Source: Pseudomonas kilonensis
Lineage (GTDB): Bacteria > Pseudomonadota > Gammaproteobacteria > Pseudomonadales > Pseudomonadaceae
Assembly: GCF_001269885.1 (NCBI RefSeq)
Contig: NZ_LHVH01000022.1
Location: forward strand, 246,062-310,061
Length of the DNA stretch: 64,000 nucleotides
Direction: 5' to 3'
The translations under genes were made by a program, and so were the position numbers. The notes under the pieces are model-generated. The model saw only the letters and a list, made by a program, of their open reading frames with translations. It was not told the origin of the DNA and searched no databases. Shown in pieces: positions 7,752-15,506 of the stretch; the stretch's first letter is position 1, and every line of letters begins with the position of its first letter.

Positions 7752-8936
7752 ATGCAAAGTCCACCCCATGACCCCGGCAGTGCCCTGGCCATCCGCAGCC
7801 AATATCGCCAGTCGCAAAGCCGTGCCGCGCGCCTGGGCCTGCTGCTGGGCACCGGCCATGAACTGACGCAGTTGCCCCTGCCGGCCATGCGCCAGCGTGC
7901 GCTGCAACGGGCGTGCGCGTTCATGGCCATGGACCATGGCCTGCTGCTGGAGTGGGCGCCGGACCACCCGTTGCGCACCCTCGCCAGCCACGGCAGCGCG
8001 GAGCGACTCGACCTGCTCGCCAACCTGGCCCAGCCACAAACGCCCGGCCCACAATGGCTGGAGTCGCCCGGCAGCGCCCTGCCCCAGGTCTTGCGGGTGC
8101 CGTTGCGTGCCTCCGACGGCGTAGCGTTCGGGGCGTTGTTGCTGGGCAACAGCGTGGCCCTCGGCGCACCGGACAACGAAGACATCGAATCACTGCAATT
8201 GCTCGCGACGCTGTTGGCGGCGCACCTGGAGAACAGCCGTCTGCTCGAAGCACTCCAGGCCCGCGAGCGGACCATGTCCGAGCTGGTCCACCGCCTGTTC
8301 AGCGCCCAGGAAGACGAACGCAAGCGCGTGGCCTACGACCTGCACGACGGCCTGGCGCAGAACCTCGCCGGTTTGCATCAGCGCTTGCAGGGCTTCGCCG
8401 GTCGCTGCCCGTCGCTACCGCCTGCACTGGCGAACGAGCTGCAAAGCATCCTCGACCTGGCCCAAGGCTGCGTCGGCGAAGGTCGGCAACTGATCGGTGG
8501 CCTGCGCCCCCACGTGCTGGATGATTTTGGCCTGTACAAAGCCGTCGACAAGGAGGCCGATCGCCTGCGCGATGCGGGCCTGACGGTGAACTGGGCCGAA
8601 CACAGCACCGCGCGCCTGCCGGGCAACACGGAGATCGCCCTGTTTCGCATTGCCCAGGAAGGCATCAACAACATTCTCAAGCACGCCCAGGCCAGCCACG
8701 TGCACTTGGGGTTGGCGGTGGACGATGGCCACGTTTGCCTGCGAGTGGAAGACGATGGCCGTGGCTTTGCCCTGGAACAACCCATCGAGACCAACGGCAG
8801 CTGCCATCTGGGGCTGGCTGCCATGCAGGAACGCGCACACTTGCTGGACGGCCACTTGAGCTGTTGCAGCCAGCCCGGCGGCGGCACCCGACTGCTGGCC
8901 AGCGTGCCGCTACCAGCCCACGGAGTACAACCATGA
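7752..8936 (+). CDS. NarL-type sensor histidine kinase with GAF domain
   Basis: A 394-residue cytoplasmic kinase without membrane spans. A GAF-like sensor region occupies about 25-165, followed by a helical linker (LLEALQARERTMSELVHRL), a HisKA_3 dimerisation domain with the phospho-acceptor H198 in RVAYDLHDGLAQNLAGL, and an HATPase domain (N box IAQEGINNILKHAQ, G box VEDDGRGF) to about 385. It should phosphorylate the LuxR-type regulator whose ATG overlaps its stop by four bases (ATGA). The first of four coupled signalling genes. The signal is unknown. Confidence 0.9.
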   Translation: MQSPPHDPGSALAIRSQYRQSQSRAARLGLLLGTGHELTQLPLPAMRQRALQRACAFMAMDHGLLLEWAPDHPLRTLASHGSAERLDLLANLAQPQTPGPQWLESPGSALPQVLRVPLRASDGVAFGALLLGNSVALGAPDNEDIESLQLLATLLAAHLENSRLLEALQARERTMSELVHRLFSAQEDERKRVAYDLHDGLAQNLAGLHQRLQGFAGRCPSLPPALANELQSILDLAQGCVGEGRQLIGGLRPHVLDDFGLYKAVDKEADRLRDAGLTVNWAEHSTARLPGNTEIALFRIAQEGINNILKHAQASHVHLGLAVDDGHVCLRVEDDGRGFALEQPIETNGSCHLGLAAMQERAHLLDGHLSCCSQPGGGTRLLASVPLPAHGVQP

Positions 8937-9601
8937 ACCGCCCTTTGCGCCTGCTGCTGGCCGATGATCACGAAGTCACCCGCACCGGGTTTATCAGCAT
9001 GCTCGCCGGCAACCCGGGATTCGAGGTCGTCGGCCAGGCCCGCGACGGACAGGAAGCCCTCGACCTGTGTGAGCGGCTACAGCCGGACATCGCGATTCTC
9101 GACATCCGCATGCCCATCCTCAACGGTTTGGGCGCGGCGCGGATCCTGCAGCAGCGCCAGCCCGGAATCAAAGTCGTGATCTTCACCATGGATGACAGCC
9201 CCGACCACCTCGAAGCCGCCATCGGTGCGGGCGCAGTCGGCTATCTGCTCAAGGACGCCAGCCGCGATGAAATGCTCGACGCCCTCAAACGGGTCGCCCA
9301 GGGCGAAGAGGCGTTGAACAGTTCGGTCAGCGCGCGCCTGCTGCGCCGCATGGCCGAGCGCGGTGCGAATGGTGTCACTCAAGTCCAGGCCCTGACCGCC
9401 CGGGAACGCCAGGTCCTGGGGCTGGTTGCCGGCGGTTTCAGCAACCGTGAAATCGGCGAAAAGCTGGGCATCGCACCCGGCACGGCCAAGGCCCACGTAG
9501 AGCGTGTCATCGGCAAACTGGGCGCCGCCGACCGGACCCAGGCCGCCGTGCGCGGCGTTGCCCTGGGCCTGGTGGCGCAACCCGCCGGGCAATGGCCATG
9601 A
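8933..9601 (+). CDS. LuxR/NarL-family response regulator
   Basis: A 222-residue regulator. The receiver domain covers about 5-120 with acidic pocket D11/D12, phospho-acceptor D57 (ILDIRMP) and a conserved K near 107 (YLLKDASRDE). The C-terminal LuxR helix-turn-helix is at about 150-210 (LTARERQVLGLVAGGFSNRE, GTAKAHVERVIGKLG). The start ATG at 8933 overlaps the kinase stop, so the two are made together. It also overlaps the next gene by four bases. Confidence 0.93.
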   Translation: MNRPLRLLLADDHEVTRTGFISMLAGNPGFEVVGQARDGQEALDLCERLQPDIAILDIRMPILNGLGAARILQQRQPGIKVVIFTMDDSPDHLEAAIGAGAVGYLLKDASRDEMLDALKRVAQGEEALNSSVSARLLRRMAERGANGVTQVQALTARERQVLGLVAGGFSNREIGEKLGIAPGTAKAHVERVIGKLGAADRTQAAVRGVALGLVAQPAGQWP

Positions 9602-11910
9602 GGTTTCTCGCCGCCCGCCGCTGGGCCGACCTGCCCTTGCGCGGCAAAGCCCTGGTGGTGATTTCCCTGCCCCTGGTGGTCCTGCTGCTGTCGCTGGTGC
9701 TGATCTATATCACCGAACGCCAGACCGCCCGGGCCGAAGAGGATGTGCGTCGGGTGCTGCTGGTCCAGGGCGATATCCAGACAGTCCATACCCTGCTGGC
9801 CGAGGCGGCGGCCAGCGTGCGCGGTTACCTGCTGACCCGCCGCGAAGATTTCCTGCCCAGCTACGAACAGGCCACGCCGCTGATCCATGCCGCGTTGCAG
9901 CGCCTGGACCACAACATTCGCGACGCCAGGATGCGCGAACACCTCAAGACCATCACTCCGCTGATCGCCGACAAACTCGACGGTTTGCTCGCTTTGCGCA
10001 ACGGCAAGCGCGACGATCCCGAGGCCATCACCGCGATCCTGATCGAAAACAAACAGGTGCTGGACGTACTGCGCGAGCAGATCAGCGCCATGCGCATACG
10101 CGAGGACGCCCTGCTCGCCGACCGCAGCGCCGCCGCCTCGGCCACGCGCATGCGCCTGTTGTTCGCCACCTTGCTGGCGGCGGTGTGCGGGCTGCTGGGG
10201 GCGATTGTCGCGGTGTTGTTCCTGTCCAAGGGCATTGTCGCCCGGGTCCAGCAGGTACAAGGCAACGCCCAGCGCCTGGCATTGGGCCAACCCTTGTTGC
10301 CGCAACCGCCGGAGCAGGACGAAATCGGCCAGCTTGGCACGCGCCTGGTGGAGGCCGGGCAGTTGCTCGCCGAACGCGAGCGGGCCCTGCGCGACAACGA
10401 GGAGCGCTTGCGGCTGATCATCGATGGTGTAAAGGACTACGGAATCTTCGCCCTGGATGCCCAAGGCTACGTCACCACCTGGAACGCCGGCGCGGAGCGG
10501 ATCAAGGGCTACACCGAGCAGGAAATCCTCGGCCGGCATTTTTCCCTGTTCTACCTGGCCGAGGAATGCCCGGCGCACCCGGACATGGCCTTGCGCGAAG
10601 CCACCCGCGACGGTCATTACATGGAAGAAGGCTGGCGTTGCCGCAAGGACGGCAGCCGCTTCTGGGCCAGCGTGGTCATCACCGCCCAATACGATGGCAC
10701 CGGTGCCTTGCGCGGTTTTTCCAAGATTACCCGCGATATCACCGACCGACGCGCTGCCGAGATCGCCCTGCGCACTGCCCGCGAAGAAGCCGAAAGCGCC
10801 AGCCGGGCCAAGAGCGAGTTTCTCTCGCGCATGAGCCACGAACTGCGCACGCCCTTGAACGCCATCCTCGGTTTCGCTCAATTGCTGGACATGGACTCCA
10901 CGGCTGGCCAACGCCCTCAGGTCAGCCACATCCTGCGGGCCGGCCAGCACTTGCTTGCGTTGATCAACGAGGTGCTGGACATTGCCCGGATCGAGGCCGG
11001 ACGCCTGCCGCTGAACATCGAACCGATCGCCCTGTCGACGGTGCTGCACGAAGCCCTGACCCTGGTTTCACCAATGGCCGCCGACGCCGGGATCCACTTG
11101 GCCGAGCTGCCAGCGCTGCCCGACGACAGCGGCGTGCTCGCGGACCGCCAGCGCCTGGTGCAGGTGCTGCTCAACCTGCTGTCCAACGCCATCAAGTACA
11201 ACCGGCCCGGCGGTGAGGTGCGCATCGAAGTCAGCGTCCAGGCCCATCAGGTGAGCATCGCCGTCAACGACACCGGTCATGGCATTGCCCCGGAACAGCT
11301 GGACCAACTGTTCAAGCCCTTCGAACGCCTGGGCGCCGATCCCCAGGTCGAAGGCACTGGCCTGGGGTTGTCGTTGAGCAAGAGCCTGCTGGAAATGATG
11401 CAGGGCAACCTGCAGGTCCACAGTGAGCCCGGACACGGCTGCTGTTTCACCCTGCAACTGCCCGGCACCCAGGTGGTTGGCGCGCATTTGCCGCCCATCG
11501 CCGCCCTGGCGGTGACACGTTCGCCTGTGGACTATCACGGCAAAGTCCTGTGCATCGAAGACAACCTGTCGAGCCTGGCGCTGATCGAAACCCTGATGCA
11601 ACGCCGCCCTGGCATCCAATTGCTGTCGAGCATGCAAGGCCAGATGGGCCTGGACCTCGCTCGCCAGCACACCCCGCAACTGATCCTGCTGGACGTCAGC
11701 CTGCCCGACCTCGAAGGCCTTGAAGTCTTGCGGCGCCTGCGCCAGTCCCCGGCCACCGCCGCCACGCCCGTGCTGATGATCACCGCCGATGCCAGCGACC
11801 TGACCCATCGCGCCCTGCGTGACGCCGGTGCCACGGCGATCCTGACCAAACCTATTCATATCCAGGCCTTCCTGGGCCACCTCGAACACTATCTACCGGA
11901 GCCCGCATGA
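9598..11910 (+). CDS. Hybrid sensor kinase: CHASE3-like, HAMP, PAS, HisKA, HATPase, receiver
   Basis: A 770-residue inner-membrane kinase. Two membrane spans (about 15-37 and 180-205) bracket a periplasmic four-helix CHASE3-like sensor. A HAMP linker, a PAS domain (about 265-385, DYGIFALDAQGYVTTWNAGA), HisKA with H414 (SRMSHELRTPLNAILG), HATPase (VLLNLLSNAIKYNRPGG, GTGLGLSLSK) and a C-terminal receiver with D699 (LILLDVSLPDLEG) follow. The ATG at 9598 is chosen because it overlaps the preceding stop by four bases, as at the other junctions. An ATG at 9592 is also possible. It likely feeds the single-domain regulator encoded next. Confidence 0.9.
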   Translation: MRFLAARRWADLPLRGKALVVISLPLVVLLLSLVLIYITERQTARAEEDVRRVLLVQGDIQTVHTLLAEAAASVRGYLLTRREDFLPSYEQATPLIHAALQRLDHNIRDARMREHLKTITPLIADKLDGLLALRNGKRDDPEAITAILIENKQVLDVLREQISAMRIREDALLADRSAAASATRMRLLFATLLAAVCGLLGAIVAVLFLSKGIVARVQQVQGNAQRLALGQPLLPQPPEQDEIGQLGTRLVEAGQLLAERERALRDNEERLRLIIDGVKDYGIFALDAQGYVTTWNAGAERIKGYTEQEILGRHFSLFYLAEECPAHPDMALREATRDGHYMEEGWRCRKDGSRFWASVVITAQYDGTGALRGFSKITRDITDRRAAEIALRTAREEAESASRAKSEFLSRMSHELRTPLNAILGFAQLLDMDSTAGQRPQVSHILRAGQHLLALINEVLDIARIEAGRLPLNIEPIALSTVLHEALTLVSPMAADAGIHLAELPALPDDSGVLADRQRLVQVLLNLLSNAIKYNRPGGEVRIEVSVQAHQVSIAVNDTGHGIAPEQLDQLFKPFERLGADPQVEGTGLGLSLSKSLLEMMQGNLQVHSEPGHGCCFTLQLPGTQVVGAHLPPIAALAVTRSPVDYHGKVLCIEDNLSSLALIETLMQRRPGIQLLSSMQGQMGLDLARQHTPQLILLDVSLPDLEGLEVLRRLRQSPATAATPVLMITADASDLTHRALRDAGATAILTKPIHIQAFLGHLEHYLPEPA

Positions 11911-12374
11911 ATCGCGACTTGCGCATTCTGATCGTCGACGATCAGCGCCCCAACCTGGACCTGATGGAACAACTGCTGGCCCGCGAAGGGTTGCACAACG
12001 TGTTGAGCAGCACCGAACCGTTGCGCACGCTCGATCTGTTCAACAGCTTCGAGCCGGACCTGGTCATCCTCGATTTGCACATGCCGGCGTTCGACGGCTT
12101 TGCCGTGCTGGAGCAACTCAACCGGCGGATCCCGGCCAACGATTACCTGCCGATCCTGGTGCTGACCGCCGACGCGACCCGAGACACGCGCCTTCGGGCG
12201 CTGGCCCTCGGTGCCCGGGATTTCATCAGCAAACCCCTGGATGCGCTGGAAACCATGCTGCGTATCTGGAACCTGCTGGAAACCCGTGCGCTCTATAAGG
12301 CGTTGCGCGAGTTGATCCCGTCCCAGCAGATCGAACTATTGCGCCAGCACCGTCCCGCCGCCGGCCCGGCTTGA
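11907..12374 (+). CDS. Single-domain response regulator
   Basis: A 155-residue protein, nearly all receiver domain, with acidic residues D11/D12, phospho-acceptor D56 (LVILDLHMPAFDG), and conserved T and K (VLTADAT, FISKPLDALE). The C-terminal 35 residues are helical with no output domain. The ATG at 11907 overlaps the kinase stop by four bases. It probably takes phosphate from the hybrid kinase and passes it on or acts by protein contact. Confidence 0.9.
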   Translation: MNRDLRILIVDDQRPNLDLMEQLLAREGLHNVLSSTEPLRTLDLFNSFEPDLVILDLHMPAFDGFAVLEQLNRRIPANDYLPILVLTADATRDTRLRALALGARDFISKPLDALETMLRIWNLLETRALYKALRELIPSQQIELLRQHRPAAGPA

Positions 12375-12406
12375 CCTGGCGGCTGTTCCATCGAGGCATT
12401 CGAAGC

Positions 12407-13303
12407 ATGGAAGTCACTGAACGAACATCGGCAACCGGCTTGCAGGCACACATTCGCGGCGAGCGCCTGGCGACGTCCGACGGCGTATCGGCCAAAGAAA
12501 TCCTGGTCGAGATCTTTGTCCGTGAGCGCAGCGAAGCACACACCGTCGTGCCGGCAGTGGCCGAGCCGTTGCTCGTCTGGGTGCTGTCCGGGGAAGCCAT
12601 CGTCGAGGAGCGCGTTGCCAACGAGGCGTGGGAAGCGAATACCGTGGTCACCGGAGATTTTTTCCTGACCACATCCCCGGTTCCTTATGAGATGCGCTGG
12701 CAAGTGACCAGTTACGAGCCGTTTGTGGTCATGCATCTGTACCTGGGGTTGGCGTTGCTGGAACGCGCCCTTGCCGAAGCCGGCGGCAGCGGCGCGATCC
12801 AACTGCGGGAAGTCTCTGGCGGGCGGGATGAAGCGCTTTCAGCCTTGCTTGAACAGATTCGGGCGGAATTGACCCGACGCGGTGAAACCAGTGCCTTGCT
12901 GATCCAGGGCGTGGCGCAATGTGTGGCGGTGCACCTGGCGCGGCATTATGTGGATGCCGAGGCCGAGGACATGTCCAGACGTAACGCCCTGCCCGCTTTC
13001 AAGCTCAAACGGGTGACCCAGTTAATGGAACAACACCTGGCCGAACCCTTCAGCCTCTGTGACCTGGCCCAGGCCATCGGCATGAGCGAATACCACTTCA
13101 GCCGCTTGTTCAAGCGCGCCACCGGGCGTTCACCTTCGCAGTACTTCATCCAACTGAGAATCGCCCGGGCCCGGCAACTGCTGCTGGAAACCGAGCGCAG
13201 CGTCATCGATATCGGCCTGGAGGTCGGCTATGGCAGCGCCAGTCACTTCTCGCAGATCTTCCGCCGCGAAGTGGGCGTGGCGCCGAGTCATTACCGCAAA
13301 TAA
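12407..13303 (+). CDS. AraC-family transcriptional regulator
   Basis: A 298-residue regulator. The N-terminal part (about 20-130) is a cupin-like ligand domain with VWVLSGEAIVEERVANEAWE and a DFFLTTSPVPYEMRW strand. The C-terminal AraC domain has two helix-turn-helix units at about 205-297 (LAEPFSLCDLAQAIGMSEYH, FSRLFKRATGRSPSQYF, IGLEVGYGSASHFSQIFRRE). The ATG at 12407 has GAGG at 12393-12396. The gene stands 32 bp after the signalling genes and may be co-transcribed. Its target is not evident. Confidence 0.88.
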   Translation: MEVTERTSATGLQAHIRGERLATSDGVSAKEILVEIFVRERSEAHTVVPAVAEPLLVWVLSGEAIVEERVANEAWEANTVVTGDFFLTTSPVPYEMRWQVTSYEPFVVMHLYLGLALLERALAEAGGSGAIQLREVSGGRDEALSALLEQIRAELTRRGETSALLIQGVAQCVAVHLARHYVDAEAEDMSRRNALPAFKLKRVTQLMEQHLAEPFSLCDLAQAIGMSEYHFSRLFKRATGRSPSQYFIQLRIARARQLLLETERSVIDIGLEVGYGSASHFSQIFRREVGVAPSHYRK

Positions 13304-13368
13304 AGGCCTGATGGCGCCACAATGAGGTTCTTGGTGGTGTTGGCGATCAAGTGGCCGCACACAAACCG

Positions 13369-13460
13369 CTGTGGGAGCGAGCTTGCTCGCGATAGGGCCA
13401 GGCCAGTCAACATTGATGGCGGCTGGTCCACCGCTATCGCGAGCAAGCTCGCTCCCACAG
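13369..13460. repeat. Inverted REP pair
   Basis: Facing REP units (CTGTGGGAGCGAGCTTGCTC and its inverse) lie between the convergent araC and tonB genes, a position where they can serve as a shared transcription end. Confidence 0.88.
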
Positions 13461-13465
13461 GTGTT

Positions 13466-14278
13466 TCATTTGATCCGGTAGTGAAAGGTATTGCGCACCG
13501 CCGGTACCGTCACCGCCTTGCCATCGATGATTCGCGGTTGATAACGAAACGTCTGGGCAGCGGCCAGGGACGGTCGGATGAACAAGGGGTGGCAACCGTC
13601 GATGACCTTGGGGTTATCGATCCGCCCGTCCGGCGTCACGCTGTATTCCACGGTGCAATCACCTTCCAGGCCCTTGTCCAGGGCGCGTTGCGGATAGTCC
13701 GGGGCTTGCTTGCTCAGCGGTTGGTAGCTACGGCTGTCGGCGGCGGCCTGGCGCGCTTGCTCGGCTCGGCGTTGCTCGGCGAGTGCTTGCGCCTGCCGGG
13801 CCTGGCGCTGTTGTTCGGCGGCCTGCTGCTCGGCGTCTTGCCTGCGTCGTTCGCTTTCCTGGCGTTCGCGCTGCTGCTGGGCCTGTTGCTCACGCTTTTG
13901 CTCCTCGACCCGTTTACGGGCCAGGGCCGCCTGTTCCAGTTTCTGCGCCTGGACACGCGGATCGACAACAGGCTGGGTGGGAGCGGGACGCGGCGCTTCT
14001 ACCGGCGCCAAGGTCGGCTCGACCGGCGGTGCTACAGGAATAACAGCGGCCGAGGCAGGCGCTTCGGGCGCCGGTGCCGCTGGCAACATCACCAGTTGCG
14101 TGCGCAACACCCGGGGCGCCTCGGCGGCGGGCTTCTCCACGCTCCAACCCAGCACCAACAACGCCACCACACCCGCGTGCAGGGCCACGGCGAGCCCCGC
14201 CGCCAGGCTGTTTTTCCAAAAGCGACGGCCCAGCGCAGGTACGCTCAAGGAGGGACTGTGCATGATCATTGCCGTCAT
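13466..14278 (-). CDS. tonB: TonB energy-transducing protein
   Basis: A 270-residue periplasm-spanning protein. A single N-terminal membrane span lies at about 22-44 (LAAGLAVALHAGVVALLVLG), with the conserved His in the span. A Pro/Ala-rich and then highly charged Gln/Arg/Glu linker spans about 65-190, and the C-terminal TonB domain follows (about 195-270, DYPQRALDKGLEGDCTVEYS, RNTFHYRIK). It transmits proton-motive force from ExbB/ExbD to outer-membrane receptors. Its ATG overlaps the exbD stop by four bases. It lies at the end of the phytase operon, so it probably serves the receptor at 17553-20075. Confidence 0.93.
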   Translation of the reverse strand: MTAMIMHSPSLSVPALGRRFWKNSLAAGLAVALHAGVVALLVLGWSVEKPAAEAPRVLRTQLVMLPAAPAPEAPASAAVIPVAPPVEPTLAPVEAPRPAPTQPVVDPRVQAQKLEQAALARKRVEEQKREQQAQQQRERQESERRRQDAEQQAAEQQRQARQAQALAEQRRAEQARQAAADSRSYQPLSKQAPDYPQRALDKGLEGDCTVEYSVTPDGRIDNPKVIDGCHPLFIRPSLAAAQTFRYQPRIIDGKAVTVPAVRNTFHYRIK

Positions 14279-14721
14279 CGCGGCGCCTCGGTCACCAGTC
14301 CCAGGTTGCTCACGCCGCCCTGCTGCAGCGCGGCCATGGCTGCAACGACCCGACCGTAATCGGCATGCGCGTCGGCACGGATGTACACCTGGGTATCGCT
14401 GCGCTCAGCCACGACCTGCGCCACCTTGGCGCGCATCTGCTCCAGGTCCACGGCGCTGTCGGTCTGGTGACGGGTGTCCAGCTCACCGCCCAGGTTCCAG
14501 TAGTAACCGCCCTCGGCCTTGACCGACAGCGTGAGGATTTGCTGGCGACTGTCGCTGGCCAGTGCTTCGCTGGCGACCTTGGGCAGTTCGATCTTCACCC
14601 CCTGGGTCAGCATCGGTGCGGTGACCATGAAAATCACCAGCAGCACCAACATCACGTCGATGTACGGCACCACGTTCATTTCGGCCTTGGGACCGTGCTT
14701 GCGTTGTGGCTTGACGAGCAT
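14275..14721 (-). CDS. exbD: ExbD/TolR-family protein
   Basis: A 148-residue inner-membrane protein with one N-terminal span at about 15-37 (MNVVPYIDVMLVLLVIFMVT) that carries the essential membrane Asp (D22). The periplasmic domain has YYWNLGGELD and a C-terminal part with VYIRADAHADYGRVVAAMA. It forms the proton channel and stator with ExbB. It is coupled to tonB by an ATGA overlap and lies 13 bp after exbB. Confidence 0.92.
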   Translation of the reverse strand: MLVKPQRKHGPKAEMNVVPYIDVMLVLLVIFMVTAPMLTQGVKIELPKVASEALASDSRQQILTLSVKAEGGYYWNLGGELDTRHQTDSAVDLEQMRAKVAQVVAERSDTQVYIRADAHADYGRVVAAMAALQQGGVSNLGLVTEAPR

Positions 14722-14734
14722 CTGCCCTCTCCTC

Positions 14735-15442
14735 TCAAGCGGCCGTGGCCAGGTTCATCGGGGCACCGTGCAGCTTGAGGTGCAGACGCGCCTGCAGCTC
14801 GTTGCCAAAGGCGTAGTAACGGGTCAGCAGGGTCTGGCCGCGAGCGGCAAAACGGTTATAGGCAATCACCGCCGGGATCGCCGCGAACAAGCCGATGGCC
14901 GTGGCGATCAACGCTTCGGCAATGCCCGGCGCCACAGTGGAAAGGCTGGCCTGTTGCACCTGGGACAGGCCGATAAAGGCATTCATGATCCCCCAGACGG
15001 TGCCAAACAAACCGATGTAGGGGCTGACCGAACCGACGGTGGCGAGAAATTGCAGGCCTTTTTCCAGCTGTATTTCCTGTTCGCTGATCGCCACTTGCAG
15101 CGCGCGCTCGACGCCTTCAAGCACCACTTGCGGCGTGCTTGAAGGTTGGCTGAGCTGAGTGAAGGCCAGCACACCCGCCTGGAAAATCGGCGTGACGCCA
15201 CCGTCGTCTTCACGGACCTGTGCGTGCTCCCGATACAGGGGCAGCAGATCCTGGCTGCTGCGAAAGCGCTGCATGAAACCGTTGAGCTGGCGCTCGGTGC
15301 GTTGCAGCACGGCGCTGCGCTGGATGATCAGGTACCAGCTCAATAGCGAGGCCAGCAGCAATGTGAGCATGACCGCCTTGACCAACAGACTCGCGTCACT
15401 GATCAGGCCCCAGATCGTCATGTGTTCCAGAGTGGCTTGCAT
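14735..15442 (-). CDS. exbB: ExbB/TolQ-family proton channel protein
   Basis: A 235-residue protein with three membrane spans: one near 18-40 (LLVKAVMLTLLLASLLSWYL) and two in the conserved C-terminal part (IGLFGTVWGIMNAFIGLSQV, ALIATAIGLFAAIPAVIAYN). The sequence is closer in style to TolQ than to classic ExbB, but the partner is a TonB, not a TolA, so the ExbB role is preferred. It powers TonB with ExbD and lies 64 bp after the phytase gene on the same strand. Confidence 0.9.
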   Translation of the reverse strand: MQATLEHMTIWGLISDASLLVKAVMLTLLLASLLSWYLIIQRSAVLQRTERQLNGFMQRFRSSQDLLPLYREHAQVREDDGGVTPIFQAGVLAFTQLSQPSSTPQVVLEGVERALQVAISEQEIQLEKGLQFLATVGSVSPYIGLFGTVWGIMNAFIGLSQVQQASLSTVAPGIAEALIATAIGLFAAIPAVIAYNRFAARGQTLLTRYYAFGNELQARLHLKLHGAPMNLATAA

Positions 15443-15506
15443 GGTTGAAACTCCTGTCTGGCGGTTATTCGATGAAATATTCGTGACCGGTTGATGACAG
15501 CGTCGC

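Noticed and set aside
9379..11049. Long minus-strand frame across the hybrid kinase
   Set aside because: Same antisense artefact. The plus-strand kinase has complete, ordered domains.
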